Below, piece after piece: positions 1-6,274 of a DNA stretch of 6,274 bases (positions are counted from its first letter, which is position 1; each line of letters starts with the position of its first letter). The notes under the pieces are model-generated. The model was not told the origin of the DNA and searched no databases. It saw nothing but the letters and a program-made list of their open reading frames with translations. Source of the stretch: Sphingobacteriia bacterium (GTDB lineage Bacteria > Bacteroidota > Bacteroidia > Chitinophagales > Chitinophagaceae); assembly GCA_004293505.1 (NCBI GenBank), contig RDYY01000101.1:1-6274 (forward strand), given 5' to 3'. Position numbers and translations under genes: made by a program.

Positions 1-470
1 GCTGCCATCGGGATTTTCAAAGCGTGCTTTTGATCCTGCATATTGTTTAAAGGGATGCAGTTCACCTGTGTAAACATGCCCACCTTTAGCCACACACCCG
101 GCTAATTTTTGGAAAATGGTATCCAGGTCTTCTATGTGCTCTAATACAAGGCTAAAAACAGCCAGGTCAAATACCTGGCCGTTGGTAAATGTCCAATCGT
201 TTGTCAAGTCCGCTTGTACAAAGTGAACATGGTCTGTAGAAATTTTTTCGCGGGCTTTTTCCAACATTTGGGCTGAAAAATCAACAGCCAATAACTGCGG
301 TGTTTGGTCCTTCAACCAGCTGGAATTTTTTCCCGTACCACATCCCAGTTCTAAGCAAGACTGAAAATCAATTCCGCGCAGAAGGCTTTTTAATCATCAC
401 GGGTTTTGTTTTCGTTGCTGTCGTATTGCGCCGACCAATGGTTGTATGCGTTAGCAATGTCCAAAATCAA
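1..470 (-). pseudogene. Class I SAM-dependent methyltransferase, frame-disrupted and cut by the window edge
   Basis: This is a probable small-molecule or protein methyltransferase of the Methyltransf_11/25 type; its substrate is unknown. Reading leftwards from a TTG at 470, the frame gives 26 residues, including AYNHWSAQYDSNENKTRD, and then meets TAA at 392-390. The rest of the domain continues in the -1 frame, open for 131 codons from 393 to the edge at 1. That part contains SAM motif I (LELGCGTGKN, about 354-325), an acidic motif II (LLAVDFS), a DLAVFSLVLEHIEDL motif and GELHPFKQYAGSKARF. Both halves resemble one Bacteroidota family, so I see one gene with a frame break, not two genes. No ATG or TTG lies before motif I in the second frame, so it probably cannot start independently. 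The 3' end is outside the window. The TTG at 470 (or 464) lies just after the rho stop, suggesting coupling to rho. A sequencing error is the main alternative to a true pseudogene. Confidence 0.72.
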
Positions 471-473
471 GTC

Positions 474-2357
474 TTATCGGTTCATGCTGGCCAAGAATTC
501 TTCGTTGCTCTTGGTGCCACGCATGCGCTTGAGCAATTCGTTCATGGCTTCTTCGGTGTTCATGTCGTTCAAGAACAAGCGCAGGATGTTCATGCGACCC
601 AACACGTCTTTGTCCAGCAAGAGATCGTCGCGACGGGTAGAAGAAGATACCAGGTCGATGGCAGGGAAAATGCGGCGGTTGGCCAGTTTGCGGTCCAATT
701 GCAATTCCATGTTGCCCGTTCCTTTGAATTCTTCAAAGATCACTTCGTCCATTTTAGAACCGGTCTCAATCAAAGCCGTGGCCAAAATGGTCAAGGAGCC
801 GCCGTTTTCAATTTTACGCGCAGCACCAAAAAACTGTTTGGGTTTCAACAAAGCATTGGCTTCAACACCACCAGACAAAACCTTGCCGCTGGAAGGCGCT
901 ACTGTATTGTGGGCGCGGGCCAAACGGGTAATGGAATCCAACAGGATTACAACATCGTGTCCGCACTCGACCAATCGCTTGGCTTTTTGCAAAGCAATGC
1001 TGGACACTTTCACGTGCTTTTCAGCTGGCTCGTCAAAAGTAGAAGCAATCACTTCGGCCTTTACGCTGCGCTCCATGTCGGTTACCTCTTCAGGTCTTTC
1101 GTCAATCAGCACCACCATCAAATACACTTCGGGGTGGTTGGCCGCAATGGCATTGGCCACTTCTTTCAGCAACATGGTCTTGCCCACTTTGGGTTGGGCC
1201 ACAATCAGTCCACGCTGGCCCTTACCAATGGGGGTAAAGAGGTCAATGATGCGGGTGCTGTAATTAGAAGGGCTGGTAAATAAATTTAATTTTTCATTTG
1301 GGAACAGCGGCGTCAAATAATCAAAAGGAATCCTGTCACGGATTTCTTCTGGTCGCTTGCCATTGATGAAGTCAACTTTTTGCAGGGCAAAATATTTCTC
1401 CCCTTCTTTGGGCGGACGCACATAACCCGTTACGGTATCACCCGTTTTGATCCCAAACAATTTGATTTGAGAAGGAGACACATACACGTCATCGGGAGAA
1501 GACAAATAATTGTAATCAGAAGAACGCAAGAAACCATAGCCATCGGGCATCAGTTCCAACACGCCATCAGAAGGAATGGGGCCTTCAAATTCAATGTTGA
1601 AGCTGGGTTCTTTGCGGTGGTGTTGGGGACGAGGCCTTTCCACCGGCGTATTTTCAGGACCTTGTTGGGTTTCGCCCACTTGGTTGTCTCCCGCTTCTAA
1701 AGATTGGATGATGGAAGCCGCCAAGGGTGGAATGCCGGCTTCTTCTCCACCTTGTGCAGCAGGCACGGGCGCTGGCGCAACGGGTCCACGGCGTTGTTGC
1801 TGCTGTTGGCGATCTGCATTCCTGTCTTGTTGGGGACGATCAGCATTTCTTTGTTGTGGGTGCTGTCGGTCTGTGTTCCTTTCTTGTTGGGGGCGAGGTC
1901 CTTGTTGGGGAGGCCGACCGGGACCACGGTGGGCAGGTGTGGGGGCCGATGGGGCAGCGCCAGGGTTGGCAGCTGATGCTTCACCACCATCGCCACCTGT
2001 AGTAGTAGCGGTTCCAGCAGGAGCACCGCCTGCATTGTTTTCTTTTTTGGGACGGCCTGGGCCTTTGTGCCGAGCTTGCTCAGCTGGCTGAGCTGCAGAG
2101 GGCGCTTCTTGCATCACTTCGGCTTCTTCGGTCACGTTGCCAGCTTTGACTTTGACGTCTTTTTTGGGACGGCCACGGCCTCTTTTTTCCTGGGCAGCAT
2201 CGCTGGCACCGGCGCTTTCTTGCACCGCCTGGCTGTCGAGGATTTTGTAAATCAAACCTTGTTTGTCTAATTTTTTGGCGCCAGCAATTTTAAGCTGATC
2301 GGCCAGGTCCTGCAATTCGGGCAGGATCATGTCATTTAACTGCAAAATGTCGTACAT
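474..2357 (-). CDS. rho: Transcription termination factor Rho
   Basis: Rho is the hexameric, ATP-dependent RNA helicase that ends transcription by loading on nascent RNA and dislodging RNA polymerase in the cytoplasm. The 627-aa product starts with a Rho N-terminal helical domain (about 1-45, [15 protein letters not shown]). A low-complexity region rich in Gln, Pro, Arg, Gly and Ala follows (about 46-250), then the RNA-binding cold-shock-like OB fold (about 251-337, with GYGFLR at 273-278 and DVYVS at 290-294). The RecA-like ATPase core has Walker A AQPKVGKT (387-394), LIDERPEEV, Walker B VVILLD (469-474), the Q-loop segment [12 protein letters not shown] (about 492-503) and the R-loop FKGTGNMEL (about 544-552). 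All core motifs are intact. E. coli Rho is 419 aa; nearly all the extra length is the disordered insertion, a feature of Bacteroidota. The ATG at 2357 begins the conserved N-terminal domain directly, so the start is secure. The gene is divergent from asnS, and a methyltransferase remnant follows its stop after 3 nt. Confidence 0.98.
   Translation of the reverse strand: MYDILQLNDMILPELQDLADQLKIAGAKKLDKQGLIYKILDSQAVQESAGASDAAQEKRGRGRPKKDVKVKAGNVTEEAEVMQEAPSAAQPAEQARHKGPGRPKKENNAGGAPAGTATTTGGDGGEASAANPGAAPSAPTPAHRGPGRPPQQGPRPQQERNTDRQHPQQRNADRPQQDRNADRQQQQQRRGPVAPAPVPAAQGGEEAGIPPLAASIIQSLEAGDNQVGETQQGPENTPVERPRPQHHRKEPSFNIEFEGPIPSDGVLELMPDGYGFLRSSDYNYLSSPDDVYVSPSQIKLFGIKTGDTVTGYVRPPKEGEKYFALQKVDFINGKRPEEIRDRIPFDYLTPLFPNEKLNLFTSPSNYSTRIIDLFTPIGKGQRGLIVAQPKVGKTMLLKEVANAIAANHPEVYLMVVLIDERPEEVTDMERSVKAEVIASTFDEPAEKHVKVSSIALQKAKRLVECGHDVVILLDSITRLARAHNTVAPSSGKVLSGGVEANALLKPKQFFGAARKIENGGSLTILATALIETGSKMDEVIFEEFKGTGNMELQLDRKLANRRIFPAIDLVSSSTRRDDLLLDKDVLGRMNILRLFLNDMNTEEAMNELLKRMRGTKSNEEFLASMNR
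1809..1892 (-). repeat. Imperfect tandem repeat in the disordered region of rho
   Basis: Three degenerate copies of an 8-9 residue unit lie at Rho residues 156-183: [17 protein letters not shown] and PQQDRNADR, with a two-residue QH spacer after the first. The coding DNA repeats roughly every 27 nt around the core CCCCAACAAGA. A poly-Gln run (184-188) and an Arg-Arg follow. The copies keep the reading frame and charge pattern, which fits expansion of a flexible, positively charged linker by replication slippage. Copy number may vary between strains; this is inferred, not seen. Confidence 0.7.
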
Positions 2358-2535
2358 AGAAAATAAAAAGCGTGAGGGGAAAAATCTAAAGTCAACCGAA
2401 TAAATGAATTTGGGAGGAAAGAGGAACCCGAAAACTGAAAAACACGGGGGCGCTCAGCGAGGGTCAAACGGCACGTTTCCGGTGCAATAATAAGTGATTT
2501 TTGAGAGTAGCCCTATTTTTTCCCGCTTTATTTTG

Positions 2536-2558
2536 CCTTTGGGCCCTGCTGCCAAAGG
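2536..2558. repeat. Inverted repeat upstream of the asnS -7 element (possible operator)
   Basis: CCTTTGG at 2536-2542 is a perfect inverted match to CCAAAGG at 2552-2558, with a 9-nt spacer. The dyad ends 9 bp before the putative -7 element and covers the place where a -33 element would lie. This is where a dimeric regulator could block or replace sigma contacts. It lies upstream of the predicted transcript start, so it would act as DNA rather than as an RNA hairpin. Seven-bp arms can occur by chance, and no known operator is recognised. Confidence 0.35.
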
Positions 2559-2567
2559 TTTCAGGGT

Positions 2568-2575
2568 TATCTTTG
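2568..2575 (+). promoter_or_regulatory. Putative asnS promoter, Bacteroidota-type -7 element
   Basis: TATCTTTG matches the TAnnTTTG -7 consensus of the primary sigma factor of Bacteroidota exactly and lies 19 bp before the asnS ATG. The predicted transcript start falls near 2580, giving a leader of only about 15 nt. The -33 element is poor: the bases at the usual 19-nt spacing (2545-2548, CCTG) share only the final TG with TTTG, and the nearest real TTTG (2538-2541) is 26 nt away. The strong -7 with a weak -33 could mean activator help. No Shine-Dalgarno sequence is present. Confidence 0.55.
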
Positions 2576-2594
2576 CCCCCCAAAATGATCTGGC

Positions 2595-4046
2595 ATGTTT
2601 AACCAAAGAACCAAAATAAAATCCTTGCTGACAACGGGTCAGCCAGGCACAGCCGTTACCGTCATGGGCTGGGTGCGTACGTTTCGCAACAACCAATTCA
2701 TTGCCTTGAACGATGGCAGCACCAACAATAATTTACAAGTGGTGGTGGCTTTGGGTCTTTTGGATGAAGCAACCCTGAAACGCATCACCACCGGCGCTTC
2801 ATTAAAAGTAAGTGGTGAAGTAGTGGCTTCTGTTGGCAAAGGACAAAGCTTGGAATTAAAAGCCCAGAGCTTGGAAATCCTGGGCGACAGTGACGCCGAA
2901 AAATATCCCCTCCAACCCAAAAAACACAGTTTGGAATTTTTGCGCGAAAAAGCACATTTGCGTTTTCGCACCAATACATTTGGGGCCATTTTCCGGGTGC
3001 GACACGCATTGGCTTTTGCTGTGCACCAGTTTTTTAACCAAAAGGGATTTGTGTATTTGCATACCCCCATCATCACTGCCAGTGATGCAGAAGGGGCGGG
3101 CGAAATGTTTCGCGTCACCACTTTGCCTGTTGATGGAACAGCGCCCCGCAACGAAAAAGGAGAGATTGATTTTACGCAAGACTTTTTTGGCAAGAGCACC
3201 AACCTGACCGTGAGTGGACAATTAGAAGGTGAATTGGGCGCCATGGCTTTTTCGGAGATCTATACTTTTGGCCCAACATTTAGGGCCGAGAATTCCAACA
3301 CCACCCGCCACTTGGCGGAGTTCTGGATGATTGAACCCGAGATGGCTTTTCATGACATTGAAGACAACATGAACCTGGCCGAGGAATTCATCCAATACTT
3401 GATCCGATATGTGTTGGAGAACAATGCCGAAGACCTGGCTTTCTTGGACCAACGGTTGGCCGAAGAAGAAAAACAAAAGCCCCAAAACGAACGCCAAGAA
3501 ATGGGCTTGTTGGAAAAACTGCAATTTGTATTGGCCAATTCATTTGAGCGCATCACTTATACAGAAGCCATTCAAATTTTGTTGGACAGCCCGCACTACA
3601 AGAAAAAGAAATTCAAATACGATGTGGCTTGGGGCATTGACATGCAAAGCGAACACGAACGCTATTTGGTAGAGAAGCATTTCAAGAAACCCGTTATCGT
3701 TACGGGCTATCCCGCCAAGATCAAAGCCTTTTACATGCGCCTGAACGATGGTTGTGAACCCGGTCGTGAAACCGTTGCTGCCATGGACATTCTGGCACCC
3801 GGCATTGGAGAGATCGTGGGCGGCAGCCAAAGGGAAGAACGCTTGGAAAAATTAGAAGCCCGTATGGCCGAGATGCACATTCCAGCCGAAGAAATGAGTT
3901 GGTATTTGGATACCCGTCGCTTTGGTACTGTGCCCCATGCCGGTTTTGGTTTGGGCTTTGAACGCATGGTGCAGTTTGTAACGGGCATGACCAATATCCG
4001 CGACGTGATTGCCTTTGCCCGCACACCCAAGAATTGCGAGTTTTAA
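2595..4046 (+). CDS. asnS: Asparagine--tRNA ligase (asparaginyl-tRNA synthetase)
   Basis: This cytoplasmic class IIb aminoacyl-tRNA synthetase joins asparagine to tRNA-Asn using ATP. The 483-aa protein has an N-terminal anticodon-binding OB fold (about 20-105; [20 protein letters not shown]). The class II catalytic core follows: motif 1 region with [19 protein letters not shown] (146-164) and EGAGEMF; motif 2 [19 protein letters not shown] (225-243); motif 3 [15 protein letters not shown] (450-464) with the ATP-binding Arg457. [16 protein letters not shown] (402-417) is also typical. It is somewhat longer than the 466-aa E. coli enzyme, mostly because of a charged insertion around 288-305 ([13 protein letters not shown]). 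The ATG at 2595 puts the OB fold at its usual place. It is divergent from rho and converges on the sulfatase-like gene, so it is probably monocistronic. Its presence indicates direct charging of tRNA-Asn, not only the transamidation route. AspS is excluded by the length and the AsnS-specific motifs. Confidence 0.98.
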   Translation: MFNQRTKIKSLLTTGQPGTAVTVMGWVRTFRNNQFIALNDGSTNNNLQVVVALGLLDEATLKRITTGASLKVSGEVVASVGKGQSLELKAQSLEILGDSDAEKYPLQPKKHSLEFLREKAHLRFRTNTFGAIFRVRHALAFAVHQFFNQKGFVYLHTPIITASDAEGAGEMFRVTTLPVDGTAPRNEKGEIDFTQDFFGKSTNLTVSGQLEGELGAMAFSEIYTFGPTFRAENSNTTRHLAEFWMIEPEMAFHDIEDNMNLAEEFIQYLIRYVLENNAEDLAFLDQRLAEEEKQKPQNERQEMGLLEKLQFVLANSFERITYTEAIQILLDSPHYKKKKFKYDVAWGIDMQSEHERYLVEKHFKKPVIVTGYPAKIKAFYMRLNDGCEPGRETVAAMDILAPGIGEIVGGSQREERLEKLEARMAEMHIPAEEMSWYLDTRRFGTVPHAGFGLGFERMVQFVTGMTNIRDVIAFARTPKNCEF

Positions 4047-4066
4047 ATCCCGCATTTCCCAACAGA

Positions 4067-6274
4067 TTATTTTAGATAACCCTTCATCCATTGCTGCTGG
4101 TAAAGCATCCAGGCCTGCAAGGACTGAAGGGTTTTTTGTGCCGCTGGATTTTTGGGATCCCAAATGTTGCGCTCTTCTTTGGGGTCTTTGACCAAGTTGT
4201 AATATTCTATTTCTCCTGTGCTGGCATTCAACATCAGTTTGTGGTCTTGGGTACGTACACCATAAAGTTGTTCCGAGAAAGGAGAGAAAAAATACACTTG
4301 TTGCGGACGGTCTTTTTGAAAGAGACTTTGTCCCTGCCAATCGGCGGGTATGGGCTTGCCCAGCAAAGACAAAATGCTTGGAGCTATATCGGCCAAACTA
4401 CCCAAGCTGGGATCCATGCTTGTGTTCAACTCTTTGGACGCTATTCCAGTCACATTTGTTGTTGGCAAAAAACCACCCCAAATAAAACCCAAGGGCACGT
4501 GAATGTTTTCTTCGTATATGCCGTTGGCATGGGTGGTTTGGTTGTGTTCACCAAAAGCTTCGCCGTGGTCGCCCACCACCACCAAGAGCGTTTTTTCCCA
4601 TAGTCCTTTTGCCACCAAACCTTTGACCAAGGTTTGCAATGCCGCATCGGATTCAGACAAAGCCGTTAAATATTTATCCAAGCTGGGGTTGCCGGTTCCA
4701 AATTTTGTCACAGTTTTTTCATTGACGGGGCCTGTCTTTTCGACGCCCTGCGGCGGGCGACCATTGGTGTAATAAGGATAGTGGGTTTGGAAGGTCCAGA
4801 GCAAAGAAAAACTGGGCTGCTGAGCGGGACCTTGGTCCATCCAATGCAAATAGGCTTTGACCAAATCGGCATCGCTGATGCCCCCCAAATGTTCTGCCGC
4901 ATAGCGTGGATCATTGAAAGCGTTGGTGGCAAAGGGATTGTTGCGTTGGTCTACCAAAGTGTCAAAGCCACGGCCTTTCAAGAATTGGTCCCCGTTTTGA
5001 AAACGCAAATCGCCCCCATTGAAAAAAGCTGTGGCCATGCCGTGGTTTTTGAGGATTTGGGGCAGGGCAGTGAAGGCAATCTGGGGTTTTTCTTTGGTGA
5101 TGGATTGGTAACTGAGCCAAGGTTGGTTGGCACAAAGCAAAGACACCAAGGACTTGTTGGTAGCAGGCACTTGCGCATAAATGTTTTTAAACCACAGGCC
5201 TTGGTGGCGCAGGCTTTGCAAAAAAGGCGTGGCTTGTATTTTGGGCTGGTAGAGGCTGAGCAAATGGGCCGGTGTTGATTCCAATACAAAAACCACAACG
5301 TGTTCAATGGGGCTTTTTGTAGGGGCCGATGGGGGCTGGGGAAGCAAGCTGGGCAAGGGTTTCAGCGATTTGTCTGGAAAGGGCCCCAGGCCAGCCAGGG
5401 TTTGCAGCTGCTTGTGCTGAATATCCAATGCGGGAAGAAATTTTTGGCTTTGAGCGCTTTGTAGAGACCGCAGAAAATATACCAAGGGGTTTTGGTTCGA
5501 ATAGGGTCTAACCCAAGAAGCCTGGTTGATAGCAGGGTATCCATCGGCCCCAGACCGGGTCTTTTTTTCTTGCCAACCTACGTAGCCAATGAGCAGGACA
5601 ACAGCAGCCAACATAGCAACACCGCCTATTTTGGTTGGGGGAGAAAGTGAAACTTTTTGAAACATTTTGGTCAGCCACCAAAACAGGACGACGACCCAAA
5701 TCGGCGCCAATATTTGTGCGGGTCTAAAGTTTTCCCATAGGGCTTGTTTTGCATCGGTGCTTTGCAAAAAATCACCATAATAAAGCCAGGCATAATTAAA
5801 GGGCTTGCCCACGGTGTCCAAGAAAAAATGTCCCAGCACGGTGAGGACCAGAAAAAGGGCAATGAGCAATTGATAGCAAAAGAGAAACCATTTTTTCGTG
5901 ACCGAATGTGGTTGGTTGGATGCACTTTTTTCCAAAACAGTGAATGGTAAAACGTTATTTCCATTCCTTTTTGATATATCTGTTTGACCCCTTCTGCTGT
6001 TGACAAATTTGTTAACCATCGACAGTATAAAATATAAGGCTGTGGCGCCGCCCAACAAAAAAGCCAAGGCCAAAAAGTCTTCTAGCAAGGCGGCGCCATA
6101 ACTGCCCCAAGCGGCCCGCGGAAAAACCAATAAGGGATAAAAAAGCCCTGTGGCAAAACACCGCCAACCCAACAAAACCCACGCTGCTGCTAAAATAGGG
6201 GACAACAAATGGCTCTTTTCTTTTGTCTGAACTGCTGCAGCGGGTCTTTGTGGATTTTTCCTGTCCAACCATTT
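4067..6274 (-). CDS. LTA synthase-like / sulfatase-family membrane enzyme, 5' end unresolved
   Basis: This is an inner-membrane enzyme of the alkaline phosphatase/sulfatase superfamily with the architecture of LtaS/OpgB phosphoglycerol transferases. Numbering from a TTG codon at 6268 gives 733 aa. Five hydrophobic segments (about 22-49, 59-86, 128-150, 186-203, 214-231) precede a linker and a periplasmic catalytic domain (about 320-690). By analogy to LtaS, the metal site and nucleophile are Glu330 (VFVLES), Thr370 (VPATNKS), Asp567-His568 (VVVGDHGEAFGEH) and probably His496 (FQTHYPY). A Thr nucleophile, with no CxPxR formylglycine motif, favours a phospho-transferase over a true sulfatase. 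The substrate is unknown: Gram-negatives lack lipoteichoic acid, so periplasmic glucans, lipids or other glycans are candidates. The frame is open to the edge with no ATG before the TTG, so the true start may lie outside. The only nearby ATG (6272) is in another frame. The stop is 20 bp from the asnS stop, in convergent orientation. Confidence 0.88.
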   Translation of the reverse strand, partial: KWLDRKNPQRPAAAVQTKEKSHLLSPILAAAWVLLGWRCFATGLFYPLLVFPRAAWGSYGAALLEDFLALAFLLGGATALYFILSMVNKFVNSRRGQTDISKRNGNNVLPFTVLEKSASNQPHSVTKKWFLFCYQLLIALFLVLTVLGHFFLDTVGKPFNYAWLYYGDFLQSTDAKQALWENFRPAQILAPIWVVVLFWWLTKMFQKVSLSPPTKIGGVAMLAAVVLLIGYVGWQEKKTRSGADGYPAINQASWVRPYSNQNPLVYFLRSLQSAQSQKFLPALDIQHKQLQTLAGLGPFPDKSLKPLPSLLPQPPSAPTKSPIEHVVVFVLESTPAHLLSLYQPKIQATPFLQSLRHQGLWFKNIYAQVPATNKSLVSLLCANQPWLSYQSITKEKPQIAFTALPQILKNHGMATAFFNGGDLRFQNGDQFLKGRGFDTLVDQRNNPFATNAFNDPRYAAEHLGGISDADLVKAYLHWMDQGPAQQPSFSLLWTFQTHYPYYTNGRPPQGVEKTGPVNEKTVTKFGTGNPSLDKYLTALSESDAALQTLVKGLVAKGLWEKTLLVVVGDHGEAFGEHNQTTHANGIYEENIHVPLGFIWGGFLPTTNVTGIASKELNTSMDPSLGSLADIAPSILSLLGKPIPADWQGQSLFQKDRPQQVYFFSPFSEQLYGVRTQDHKLMLNASTGEIEYYNLVKDPKEERNIWDPKNPAAQKTLQSLQAWMLYQQQWMKGYLK
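4078..4137 (+). terminator. Probable intrinsic terminator of asnS inside the convergent gene
   Basis: AACCCTTCA (4078-4086) pairs perfectly with TGAAGGGTT (4125-4133), and the run T6 (4132-4137) overlaps and follows the closing arm. The 38-nt interior can extend the stem: TCC/GGA (4087-4089 with 4121-4123), TTGC/GCAA (4091-4094 with 4117-4120) and CTGG/CCAG (4097-4100 with 4109-4112), leaving an 8-nt loop. The T tract is on the plus-strand side only, so it would stop asnS transcripts about 90 nt after the stop codon. It lies within the last codons of the minus-strand sulfatase-like gene. The stem has bulges, so efficiency is uncertain. Confidence 0.6.

Larger units (their letters stand above)
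2358..2594. promoter_or_regulatory. Divergent intergenic region between rho and asnS
   Basis: This 237-bp gap between two divergent housekeeping genes must hold both promoters. The asnS side has a clear -7 element and an inverted repeat, listed separately. On the rho side the best candidate, read on the minus strand, is TAGATTTT at 2388-2381. It has one mismatch to TAnnTTTG and would give a leader of roughly 15-20 nt, but there is no good TTTG-like -33 element upstream of it, so the call is weak. The bases just before the rho ATG are A/T-rich, as expected for phyla that start translation without a Shine-Dalgarno sequence. I see no riboswitch, attenuator, tRNA or convincing small gene here. 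Confidence 0.6.

Noticed and set aside
388..400. Programmed -1 frameshift site in the methyltransferase
   Set aside because: The sequence GAT GAT TAA AAA GCC has no slippery heptamer in the right frame, and no pseudoknot or stem was evident just downstream.
300..1283. Long plus-strand open frame (327 codons) and an overlapping 285-codon one opposite rho
   Set aside because: Both lie antisense to the conserved ATPase core of rho and show no recognisable domain. They are frame shadows of the rho codon usage.
1576..2091. Plus-strand open frame rich in Cys, Gly and Trp (171 codons)
   Set aside because: The Cys/Trp/Gly richness is the reverse complement of Gln, Pro and Ala codons in the low-complexity region of rho, not a real Cys-rich protein.
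2466..2485. Small dyads AAACG-N3-CGTTT and GCAC-N7-GTGC
   Set aside because: The arms are 4-5 bp and the two overlap each other; this is expected by chance in a 237-bp region and is not tied to a promoter element.
2454..2696. Minus-strand 80-codon frame covering part of the rho-asnS intergenic region
   Set aside because: It starts inside asnS, covers the asnS promoter in antisense and resembles no known family; the composition is unremarkable.
2639..3244. Minus-strand open frame of 201 codons opposite asnS
   Set aside because: It is entirely antisense to the conserved OB fold and catalytic core of asnS and has no recognisable domain.
6012..6272. Minus-strand frame starting with the only ATG near the right edge
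   Set aside because: It is in a different frame from the sulfatase-like protein, ends after 86 codons and does not encode the family's membrane segments.

Overview
The window looks like chromosomal core sequence from a Gram-negative Bacteroidota, most likely a Chitinophagaceae-type organism of moderate GC content. Three things support this. Rho carries the long Gln/Arg/Pro/Gly-rich N-terminal insertion typical of that phylum. The asnS upstream region has a perfect match to the Bacteroidota -7 promoter element (TAnnTTTG). No gene start shows a Shine-Dalgarno sequence. The genus cannot be fixed from the sequence alone.

Layout: (1) 1-470, minus strand: a class I SAM-dependent methyltransferase that runs off the left edge. 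Its reading frame is broken near 390-399, so it appears as a short N-terminal piece and a separate SAM-binding piece in another frame. (2) 474-2357, minus strand: the transcription terminator Rho, 627 aa, complete. The methyltransferase follows its stop codon after 3 nt and is presumably cotranscribed. (3) 2358-2594: a 237-bp divergent intergenic region with a good asnS promoter core and an inverted repeat just upstream of it. (4) 2595-4046, plus strand: asparaginyl-tRNA synthetase, complete. (5) 4067-6274, minus strand: a five-helix membrane protein with a periplasmic sulfatase/LTA-synthase-type catalytic domain. It converges on asnS with a 20-bp gap, and its frame is open at the right edge.

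The genes do not form one pathway. rho and asnS are housekeeping genes of transcription and translation, and the membrane phosphotransferase or sulfatase probably modifies an envelope glycan or lipid. I found no mobile element, CRISPR array, tRNA or rRNA, and no convincing new system. The most useful second-look items are the methyltransferase frame break, the probable asnS terminator lying inside the 3' coding end of the convergent gene, the repeat-rich disordered region with AT-hook-like motifs in Rho, and the dyad at the asnS promoter.
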